Assembly: GCA_934667865.1 (NCBI GenBank)
Contig: CAKUMR010000060.1
Coordinates: 1-6,958 of the forward strand
Direction of reading: 5' to 3'
From: an uncultured Oscillospiraceae bacterium
GTDB taxonomy: Bacteria; Bacillota_A; Clostridia; Oscillospirales; Oscillospiraceae
Length of the DNA: 6,958 bases
Part shown: in pieces, positions 1-5,506 of the stretch
Position numbering within the stretch: the first letter of the stretch is position 1
Layout of the letters: every line of letters starts with the position of its first letter
Made by a program: the position numbers and the translations under genes
Notes under the pieces: generated by a model
What the model was told of the DNA's origin: nothing
The model's input: the letters and a program-made list of their open reading frames with translations, nothing else
Databases searched by the model: none

Positions 1-548
1 ATCGGACCCGCGCCGTCGAGCATTGCGGCCTCCTCCAGCTCCTGCGGCAGACTCTTGAAATAGTTCATCAGCAGGATGACATTGTACACCGGCACCGCGC
101 TCGGCAGGATCAGCGACCAGATGCTGTTCATCAGTCCCAGCTTGCTGATCAGAAGATAGCTCGGGATCATGCCGCCGCTGAAGAGCATGGTAAATACCAG
201 AAACCACATATAGCGGTTGCGCGCCGGGAACTGCTTCTTCGGCTTGGAGAGCGGATAGGCCATCAGGATGCAGAACAGCACATTGATGGGCACGCCCAGC
301 GCCGCGCGGACAACGGAATTCTTAAACGAGATGAAAAACTGCTCGTCCTTCAGGATAGCCCGGTAGGCCGCGGTGGTAAAGTTGACCGGCCAGAGGGACA
401 CCTTGCCCGCAGTGGCCGCGGCGCGGTCGGAAAGCGACAGCGCCAGCGTATGGATGATGGGCAGCAGACAGATCAGCGCGCCCAGAATGACGAAAAAGTA
501 GCACACAAAGCTCCAGATACGGTCGCCTATGCTTCTGGATTGCAGCAT
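1..548 (-). CDS. LplC-type carbohydrate ABC transporter permease, partial (C-terminus beyond window)
   Basis: Inner-membrane subunit of a binding-protein-dependent oligosaccharide importer, the second of two permeases. I translated it by hand from an ATG at 548; 182 codons are readable before the left window edge. The start is supported by GGGGAGG about four bases upstream and by its position 14 bases after the preceding permease's stop codon. Visible features are a first membrane helix at about residues 13-38, a second at 78-99, a third at 112-134, a fourth at 143-162, and the start of the cytoplasmic EAA loop (EEAAMLDGAGP, residues 172-182), which in this family docks to the ATPase. Phrases such as FSGGMIPSYLL and the order after an LplB-type gene are typical of the LplC/YtcP group, whose members are about 290-300 residues, so roughly 110 residues are missing. 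The family assignment is firm; the substrate is unknown. Confidence 0.93.
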   Translation of the reverse strand, partial: MLQSRSIGDRIWSFVCYFFVILGALICLLPIIHTLALSLSDRAAATAGKVSLWPVNFTTAAYRAILKDEQFFISFKNSVVRAALGVPINVLFCILMAYPLSKPKKQFPARNRYMWFLVFTMLFSGGMIPSYLLISKLGLMNSIWSLILPSAVPVYNVILLMNYFKSLPQELEEAAMLDGAGP

Positions 549-562
549 TTGTCCTCCCCCCC

Positions 563-1492
563 TCAGAAGATCTTGTAGCCCGTCCATTTTTTCGCCAGCC
601 AATAGGACAGGACGATCAGGACGAAGCTGACAACGGATTTCAGCAGACCCACCGCCGTGCTGAGGCTGAAATTCAGCTCCACCAGGCCGATGCGGTAGAC
701 AAAGGTATCAATGATGTCCACGGATTCGTAGATCAGCTCATTGTACATATTGAAAATCTGGTCAAAGCCCGCATTGAGCACATTGCCGAGGTTCAGTGTG
801 GAAACCAGCACGATCGTCGGGGCAATGGCGGGCAGCGTGACGTGCCGCACCTGCTGGAGCCGGCTCGCGCCGTCCAGCGCCGCCGCTTCATAGAGGTTCG
901 TATCCACATTTGTCAGCGCAGCCAGATAGATGATGGAGCCGTAGCCGAAGTTCTTCCACACATCCGTGACGACCATGATGACCGGCGCCCAGCGGTTGCT
1001 GGCCATGAACATGATCGGCTCTCCCCCGAACAGCTCAATGATATAGTTCACCACGCCGTCGAGCTGGAGCATGGACAGAAAGATGCTCCCGAGCAGGACC
1101 CACGAGAGAAAATAAGGCAGATAGACCGAGGTCTGGATGAACTTTTTCAGCCGGGTCTGCGTGACCTCATTGAGCATCAGGGCAAACAGGATCGGCACGA
1201 TCGTGCCGAGGATCATCTTCGCGACGGCCAGAACGAGCGTGTTGCGCAGAACCTCAAGGCTGTCCGGCAGCATCAGCAGCGTCTTGAAGTTTTCCAGCCC
1301 GACCCATTCCGAGCCGGTAATGCCCTTTGCGGGAACGTAGTTCTGAAAAGCGATCAGGATACCGAACATCGGAACAACCGCAAAGATCAGGAGCAGAATG
1401 ATCCCCGGCAGGAGCATCAGCCGGTAGCAGGACTGATCGGACAGTGGCGAGCGCGGGCTCTTTTTTGTTTTTTTCAGGGTCAGCTCAGCCAT
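563..1492 (-). CDS. LplB-type carbohydrate ABC transporter permease
   Basis: First permease subunit of the oligosaccharide importer, 309 residues, a normal length for the LplB/YtpT group of binding-protein-dependent transport membrane proteins. After a basic cytoplasmic tail (residues 1-24, rich in Lys) there are about six hydrophobic segments, near residues 25-48, 82-108, 120-143, 168-192, 223-241 and 280-300. The EAA loop lies at about 202-227 (EAAALDGASRLQQVRHVTLP), with the conserved Gly at the usual place. Family signatures include YLPYFLSWV (124-132), the DIIDTFVYRIGL segment (259-270) and STAVGLLKSVVSF (278-290). The ATG overlaps the stop of the upstream binding-protein gene by 8 bases (ATGGCTGA), with AGAGGA some 8 bases ahead of it, so translation is probably coupled. 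It should pair with the LplC-type permease just downstream. Substrate specificity cannot be read from the permease. Confidence 0.95.
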   Translation of the reverse strand: MAELTLKKTKKSPRSPLSDQSCYRLMLLPGIILLLIFAVVPMFGILIAFQNYVPAKGITGSEWVGLENFKTLLMLPDSLEVLRNTLVLAVAKMILGTIVPILFALMLNEVTQTRLKKFIQTSVYLPYFLSWVLLGSIFLSMLQLDGVVNYIIELFGGEPIMFMASNRWAPVIMVVTDVWKNFGYGSIIYLAALTNVDTNLYEAAALDGASRLQQVRHVTLPAIAPTIVLVSTLNLGNVLNAGFDQIFNMYNELIYESVDIIDTFVYRIGLVELNFSLSTAVGLLKSVVSFVLIVLSYWLAKKWTGYKIF

Positions 1493-3143
1493 TGCGTGCT
1501 TCCTCTACCTCTTTGGTGATCTGTTCGCCGCCGGCGGAATACCATTTCTGGATAAAGTCGTCAAAGCTCGACACCGGCTCCTCGCCCATGACGATCTTCA
1601 GCAGGATCTCGCTTTCCAGCTTTTCCAGTGACGACCACAGCGTGGACATGGTCTTGGTCGTTCCGTAGAAGCAGGTCGGCACCGCCTCGGCGGAATCCTG
1701 CGTTGCAGCGCTCGCACCGACGACACGCGCCAGATATTCGTGATAGTACACGCGGTTTTCCTTCGGATGCTTGGAATTATAAAGGATGTAATCATAGGAG
1801 CTCTCAAAGCCCGTGATGGACAGCAGACTCTTGTCCTCCTTCTCCACGGCCTCCTGCATTTCCTTCGCGATACGGCCGACACAGTCGGACCAGTTGATCT
1901 CAATGGGCACCGGCATCACGCCCCAGCCCTGCGGCGAGGTTTCAAAGAAGTATTTGTAGGCCTCCTCCGTCTGCGCGCCGTAGGGATTGGAATACTCGGT
2001 GTTGCAGCGCAGCACATCGTAGCCGGCGTTCAGCGCCTTGATCACCGCTTCGGGATGCGCACACTTCTTGCTGACGACCGCGATCTTCTGCACGGGATCC
2101 TGCGCGGCATACTTGAGCTTTCCGTTCGCGTCCAGCGGCGCGGCGACCGCGATCCAGTCAGCGCTATTATCCAGCTCCACGATGTCCGCCACGCCGTTGG
2201 AGGGCCACCACACGCCGAAGTACATACCACAGCGTCCGCTGCCGATCAGCGACTGGCGGCTGGCCTCGTCGCGGACGGCGAATTCCTTGTCGAGGATGCC
2301 CTCGGCGTACCAGCGGCGCAGAACCTCAAGTGCTTCCTTCATCTCCGGCTGCACGGAGCCGTAGGCGGCCTTGCCGTCCACCTCCAACCAGCTGCCGGGG
2401 TAAGCGCCGTAAAGAGAGAAGATGGAGTCCAGACCCCAGGAGGAGTTATAGCCCTCGTAGAGCTTGCTTGTTGTGGTCAGGCCGATGGTGTTGTCGCCGC
2501 CGAGCTTCATGTCGATGAACTTGCGGGCGGTCTTTTCGATGTCCTCCAGCGTCTTGGGCGCTTCCAGCCCGGCCTTTTCCAGCCAGTCGGAGCGGATCCA
2601 CAGGACGTTCTCACAGTTGTTCAGTGCCGGGCTGGGGATTCCGAGGAGCTTGCCGTCCACCGTGACCTCCTGCATCAGGCCATCGCCGTAGCTGTCGAGC
2701 TGGGCGCGCAGGAAATCGGAAATGCACTCGTCGTACACCTCGGTCAGGTCGGCCAGCAGGTCATTTTCCGCCATCTGCTTGAAGGTGGAACGGTTGACCA
2801 CCAGCACATCCGGCAGATCCTTGCCCGCGATGCAAAGGGCGACCTTGGAAGCGTAGGTATTGTTGTCCACACTCCAGGAGACCTTCATTTTAATGTTCTG
2901 GGTCTTTTGCAGATAACGGGTAAAAACATTGTTTTCATAGTCGTCCCCGCTGGGCAGGCCGCCCGCGCCGAGGACAGTCGTGCCGGTCGTCAATGTGACG
3001 GTTTCATCGTAGGGCGAATAGGCGTCATAGACCCCCGCGATCGCAGAATCGGACGGGGCCTCGGACGCTTCGCCGCCCGTGCCGCAGGCTGCCAGCGACA
3101 GGAGCAGCGCCAGCACACAGAGCATGGATAACAGTTTACGCAT
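1485..3143 (-). CDS. Family 1 extracellular solute-binding lipoprotein (LplA/YtcQ-like) of an oligosaccharide importer
   Basis: Substrate-capturing lipoprotein, 552 residues, within the usual 490-560 range of the large LplA-type binding proteins. It starts with a lipoprotein signal peptide: MRK, a hydrophobic stretch at residues 4-17, and the lipobox LAAC with the lipidated Cys at residue 20, followed by a flexible Gly/Ser/Glu-rich linker to about residue 40. The mature part has the class features, including a KDLPDVLVV segment near 108-116 and a hallmark C-terminal block (LEKLESEILLKIVMGEEP at 506-523, then FDDFIQKWYSAGG). The start is supported by AAAGGA seven bases upstream. It is the first gene of the importer operon and would be anchored on the outer face of the membrane, handing oligosaccharide to the LplB/LplC pair. 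Known relatives serve pectin-, xylan-, mannan- or host-glycan-derived oligosaccharides; nothing here decides among them. Confidence 0.95.
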   Translation of the reverse strand: MRKLLSMLCVLALLLSLAACGTGGEASEAPSDSAIAGVYDAYSPYDETVTLTTGTTVLGAGGLPSGDDYENNVFTRYLQKTQNIKMKVSWSVDNNTYASKVALCIAGKDLPDVLVVNRSTFKQMAENDLLADLTEVYDECISDFLRAQLDSYGDGLMQEVTVDGKLLGIPSPALNNCENVLWIRSDWLEKAGLEAPKTLEDIEKTARKFIDMKLGGDNTIGLTTTSKLYEGYNSSWGLDSIFSLYGAYPGSWLEVDGKAAYGSVQPEMKEALEVLRRWYAEGILDKEFAVRDEASRQSLIGSGRCGMYFGVWWPSNGVADIVELDNSADWIAVAAPLDANGKLKYAAQDPVQKIAVVSKKCAHPEAVIKALNAGYDVLRCNTEYSNPYGAQTEEAYKYFFETSPQGWGVMPVPIEINWSDCVGRIAKEMQEAVEKEDKSLLSITGFESSYDYILYNSKHPKENRVYYHEYLARVVGASAATQDSAEAVPTCFYGTTKTMSTLWSSLEKLESEILLKIVMGEEPVSSFDDFIQKWYSAGGEQITKEVEEARNG

Positions 3144-3254
3144 AATGGTTTCCTTTCCAGCATTTTGCCAAATGCTACAACTTTGATGAAATAATCATAT
3201 CGCATTTCGTGCACTTTTGTTATATCAAATCTTTCCAAATCCATGTTGGATTTT
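3144..3254 (-). promoter_or_regulatory. Intergenic region ahead of the importer operon with a candidate weak promoter
   Basis: This 111-base AT-richer gap separates the regulator stop from the binding-protein start, both on the minus strand. On the minus strand a good -10 (TATGAT, 3194-3199) is present, but no acceptable -35 lies 16-18 bases upstream; a TTGATA (3223-3228) sits 23 bases away, too far for ordinary sigma-A spacing. A good -10 with a poor -35 is what one expects of an activator-dependent promoter and would suit control by the neighbouring AraC protein. The predicted start near 3187 would give a leader of about 44 bases. A 14-base near-palindrome at 3216-3229 (TTTGTTATATCAAA) lies just upstream and is a candidate regulator site. 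There is no clear terminator after the regulator, so read-through from its promoter is also possible. Confidence 0.4.
3159..3176. repeat. Perfect 7-base inverted repeat in the leader of the binding-protein gene
   Basis: AGCATTT at 3159-3165 is followed by four bases and its exact reverse complement AAATGCT at 3170-3176. In the minus-strand transcript it would form a small, AU-rich hairpin ending about two bases before the AAAGGA ribosome binding site of the binding-protein gene. It may be a protein-binding operator downstream of the promoter, or a leader hairpin that affects translation or mRNA stability. No run of T follows it, so it is not an intrinsic terminator. The symmetry is directly visible; the function is a guess. 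Confidence 0.45.
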
Positions 3255-4103
3255 TCAGGTCGCCGAAAAGGTCTCCTGCTCCTTCCGCCGGTAGGCCTGC
3301 GGGCAGCAGCCGCAGATGGAAGAAAACTGCCGGTTGAAAGACGAAATCGACTGGTATCCGACTGCCTGCGCGACCTCCGCCACCGGCATCGCCGTGCTTT
3401 GCAGGAGCGCGCAGGCGAGGCTCACGCGCGTGTGATGTACATACTGCATGGGCGTTGTGTCCAGCGCCCGATGAAACCATGTGCGCAGCGTGCTTGGGTG
3501 GACAAAGAGCAGCTCGCTCAGAGATTCGGCATCCAGCGGCAGCGCATAGTTTTCCGCAATGTAGTTGAGCACCGGCTGAAGGCGCTCCATCAGATACCGG
3601 CGCTCACCCGCACCCTCGTCCTTGCGCTCCGCCGTACGCGCATATTTGATCATGATGGCCGCGATCAGGCAGCGCGTGCAGCTCTCGTAGCCCGCAGATT
3701 CCGCGTCACACTCCGCGACCACCTGCGCTGCGAGGGATAACAGTGCAGGTTCCGTAAACACACCGCCCACCACGCCACGCGGCATCCCTTCGGGTGAGCG
3801 GATGGTCACAAACATCCAGCGGCTGAGCTTAGCGCCGGTGCTGCGTGCCTTGTGAAGCTGCCCCGGAAAGATCAAAGAGGCGCAGGGCGCAGTGTACGGC
3901 GTCTGCACGCCGTCGATCCAGAACACACCGCTGCCTTCCAGACAATAGCCCAGCTCCAGCGCGTCGTGGTGGTGCAGGTCGCGGATCGGATGCATGGGCG
4001 GGCAGTGATAGCCGTGGTGGACACGCCCGCCGTCCTCGCGGAAGAACCGGTCAAAGGAAACATAGTCAATGGTCAGGCTCTCGCCTGTCGCGCGTTTTTG
4101 CAT
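3255..4103 (-). CDS. AraC-family transcriptional regulator with N-terminal cupin sensor domain
   Basis: Probable local regulator of the uptake locus, 282 residues from the ATG at 4103, the typical AraC length. The N-terminal part is a cupin-like ligand-binding domain, with HHHDALELGYCLEGSGVFWI at about 44-63 and an FPGQLHKA segment at 79-86. The C-terminal part is the double helix-turn-helix DNA-binding domain. Its first unit is around 190-213 (LDAESLSELLFVHPSTLRTWF) and its second around 240-260 (VAEVAQAVGYQSISSFNRQF), ending in CCPQAYRR, the usual P-x-x-YR signature. The reading frame stays open to a TTG at 4136, but the ATG at 4103 has GAGGG six bases upstream, so I take that start. The gene is divergent from the glycohydrolase-like gene and upstream of, and co-oriented with, the importer operon. 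Such regulators commonly activate adjacent sugar-transport genes when they bind an imported sugar. The inducer is unknown. Confidence 0.94.
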   Translation of the reverse strand: MQKRATGESLTIDYVSFDRFFREDGGRVHHGYHCPPMHPIRDLHHHDALELGYCLEGSGVFWIDGVQTPYTAPCASLIFPGQLHKARSTGAKLSRWMFVTIRSPEGMPRGVVGGVFTEPALLSLAAQVVAECDAESAGYESCTRCLIAAIMIKYARTAERKDEGAGERRYLMERLQPVLNYIAENYALPLDAESLSELLFVHPSTLRTWFHRALDTTPMQYVHHTRVSLACALLQSTAMPVAEVAQAVGYQSISSFNRQFSSICGCCPQAYRRKEQETFSAT

Positions 4104-4132
4104 AGTTATCCCTCTTATCTGCGTAGATGTGT

Positions 4133-4146
4133 GCAAATATACTTGC
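4133..4146. repeat. 14-base near-palindrome in the divergent promoter region
   Basis: GCAAATATACTTGC has matching outer arms (GCAA/TTGC) and a central TATA, with one mismatched pair. It lies in the predicted leader of the AraC gene and just upstream of the plus-strand -10 box, and it shares its TTGC with the larger inverted repeat to the right. A similar TATA-centred 14-base palindrome with different arms lies at 3216-3229 ahead of the importer operon. It is a candidate operator half of an autoregulatory site; short AT-rich palindromes also arise by chance. Confidence 0.35.
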
Positions 4147-4169
4147 TATGATAGGAGTATATCAGGCAA
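4143..4169. repeat. Interrupted inverted repeat covering both divergent -10 boxes (candidate operator)
   Basis: The left arm TTGC-TA-TGATA (4143-4153) and the right arm TATCA-G-GCAA (4160-4169) are inverted copies around a 6-base centre, with a one-base difference in the gap inside each arm. The element contains the plus-strand -10 (4147-4152) and the minus-strand -10 (4156-4161) in full, so a protein bound here would block or remodel both promoters at once. AraC proteins more often bind direct repeats, so a different regulator, or plain promoter symmetry, is also possible. Confidence 0.45.
4144..4152 (+). promoter_or_regulatory. Candidate extended -10 promoter for the glycohydrolase/hydrolase genes
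   Basis: The sequence TGCTATGAT is an extended -10 element (TG, one base, then TATGAT at 4147-4152). The hexamer 17 bases upstream (4124-4129, TAGATG) is a poor -35, so this promoter would rely on the TG extension or on an activator. The predicted start near 4159 leaves a leader of about 37 bases to the ATG at 4196, which has AAAGGAG seven bases ahead of it. No other convincing promoter was found in front of this gene. Confidence 0.5.
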
Positions 4170-4184
4170 TCGCCTACTTGTAAA
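4156..4184 (-). promoter_or_regulatory. Strong sigma-A-like promoter for the AraC regulator
   Basis: Read on the minus strand, TTTACA (4179-4184), exactly 17 bases, and TATACT (4156-4161) match the housekeeping consensus at five of six positions in each box, and a TG precedes the -10 with one base between. The start would fall near 4149, giving a leader of about 45 bases before the ATG at 4103. Its -10 lies three bases from the opposing plus-strand -10, so the two promoters share a melting region. The -35 overlaps the ribosome binding site region of the plus-strand gene. Confidence 0.7.
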
Positions 4185-4195
4185 GGAGAGAAAGC

Positions 4196-5485
4196 ATGGA
4201 ATATTTGAACTTTCAGCAGTTCAAGCCGAAGCTGGACTACCTCGAAACCGCCGCTTCGCTTGCGCTGGAAAACGGAAGCGATGCCGCGGCAGTCAAGACC
4301 GTTTATGACGCTCTGACCGCCGCGCTCGAGCAGAGCTCCGCAGCATTTACCGCGCTCTACGAGGGCGCCGCCAACAGCGCAGACGAGCCGGACGACTACG
4401 AAGGGATCCTCGCTCTGTGCGGCCCGGCGCATCCCACGCAGCCGGTAGAGCATCTGCGCGACCGCATCAAGGCCGCGCTGCTCGGCCGCTTCGCCGGCTG
4501 CGTCCTCGGCGCGCCGGTGGAGATGTGGGACATCTGGAACATGGAGAATATGGCAAAGTCCTGCGGCATGGACTTTCCGCCGCAGGACTACTGGAACGCC
4601 GTCGAGCGGCCGTGGGGTCTGGCCTTTGAGCACGACCGCCGGGAGTTCTTCTCCCGCAGCGGCATGGACGGCTGTCCCGTGGACGACGACGTGACCTATG
4701 TCATTTTGTCTCTGCTCATCATGGAGCGCTACGGCAAGGATTTCACAACCGCCGACGTAGGTGAATACTGGAAAGAACATCTTCCCATCGCCTGCACCGC
4801 CGAGCTCGCCGCGCTCAACAACCTCAAGGCGGGCGTTCCGGCAGAAAAGGCCGCGCTCAAGGACAACCCCTATGCGCAGTGGATCGGTGCGCTCATCCGC
4901 GCCGACGGCTTCGGCTACGCCTGCGCAGGCGAACCGCGGAAGGCCGCCGCCCTCGCCTACCGTGACGCCTATCTCACGCACCGCCGCAACGGCATCTACG
5001 GCGAGATGCTCTTCGCCGCTGCGATCGCCGCCGCCTTTGCGGTCACGCAGCCGCTGGAAGCGATCCGCATCGGCCTGAACGAGATCCCCACGACCTGCGC
5101 GCTCTACCGTGACGTCGTCTGGGCGCTGGAAACCGCCCCCACCCTGCACGATTTCCGGCAGGCAAGGGAGGCCGTGGACAAGCGCTTTGCCGGCATGAGC
5201 TGCGTCCACACGAACAACAACGCCTGCATGATCGTCTTTGCACTCGCGCTGGGCGGGGGCGATCTGAGCAGAACCATCACGACCGCCGTCGCCATGGGGC
5301 TGGACAACGACTGCACCGCGGCCACCTGCGGCAGCATTGTCGGCGCAATTCTCGGCACCGTCGGCGTGGAAGAAAAATGGTACAAGCCCTTCCACGATCG
5401 TGTCCGCACCTATATCCGCGGCGCGGAGGAGCTGTCCATCGACGACGTGGCCGAGCGCTTCGTCCACCTCAACAACACAAAATAA
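4196..5485 (+). CDS. ADP-ribosylglycohydrolase-family protein (ARH/DraG fold), substrate uncertain
   Basis: A 429-residue protein without a signal peptide, so probably cytosolic. The core of the ADP-ribosylglycohydrolase fold, an all-helical enzyme with a two-metal active site, starts at about residue 88 (RDRIKAALLGRFAGCVLGAPVE, 88-109). The Glu at 109 aligns by eye with the gate Glu of human ARH3. The first metal cluster is VDDDVTY (162-168) and the second is MGLDNDCTAATCGSIVGAILG (367-387). Compared with classical TDDT and GGDTDT motifs the Asp ligands are kept (163, 164, 370, 372), but the Thr positions are not obviously conserved. This resembles a bacterial subfamily (COG1397-like) whose substrates are poorly known. 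Residues 1-87 are an extra helical, Ala-rich N-terminal extension that I do not recognise. AAAGGAG stands seven bases before the ATG. Its placement opposite a sugar importer and ahead of a secreted esterase-like gene suggests that it may cleave an imported glycoside, or handle ADP-ribose or ribosides. That is inference. Confidence 0.88.
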   Translation: MEYLNFQQFKPKLDYLETAASLALENGSDAAAVKTVYDALTAALEQSSAAFTALYEGAANSADEPDDYEGILALCGPAHPTQPVEHLRDRIKAALLGRFAGCVLGAPVEMWDIWNMENMAKSCGMDFPPQDYWNAVERPWGLAFEHDRREFFSRSGMDGCPVDDDVTYVILSLLIMERYGKDFTTADVGEYWKEHLPIACTAELAALNNLKAGVPAEKAALKDNPYAQWIGALIRADGFGYACAGEPRKAAALAYRDAYLTHRRNGIYGEMLFAAAIAAAFAVTQPLEAIRIGLNEIPTTCALYRDVVWALETAPTLHDFRQAREAVDKRFAGMSCVHTNNNACMIVFALALGGGDLSRTITTAVAMGLDNDCTAATCGSIVGAILGTVGVEEKWYKPFHDRVRTYIRGAEELSIDDVAERFVHLNNTK

Positions 5486-5506
5486 ACACAGGAAGGAACA
5501 TCGAAC

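Noticed and set aside
1460..1476. A AAA AAG slippery heptamer in frame near the start of the LplB-type gene (codons 9-11)
   Set aside because: It encodes a Lys-rich cytoplasmic tail common in permeases. The -1 frame leads to no recognisable product, and I saw no supporting downstream structure.
842..1519. Plus-strand open frame of 225 codons opposite the LplB-type permease
   Set aside because: The reverse strand encodes a textbook permease; this translation is Arg/Gln/His-rich and without hydrophobic or motif structure.
1740..3131. Long plus-strand open frame of 463 codons opposite the solute-binding protein gene
   Set aside because: Antisense shadow of a clearly recognisable lipoprotein gene; it has no recognisable domain and a His/Gln/Arg-rich composition typical of such shadows.
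3237..3255. Hairpin AAATCC-ATGTT-GGATTT followed by a short T run on the plus strand, terminator-like
   Set aside because: The stem is only six mostly A-T pairs, the T run is short and partly in the stem, and no plus-strand gene ends there. On the minus strand no T run follows, so it would not terminate the regulator transcript.
4104..4136. Upstream TTG start at 4136 adding 11 residues to the AraC regulator
   Set aside because: The ATG at 4103 has a good GAGGG ribosome binding site at proper spacing, and that site would lie inside the extended reading frame.
4115..5467. Long minus-strand open frame of 450 codons opposite the ADP-ribosylglycohydrolase gene
   Set aside because: It is a mirror of the plus-strand gene caused by high GC codon use. 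Its translation is low-complexity, rich in Gly/Ala/Val/Asp, with no family signature, and it runs through the divergent promoter region.
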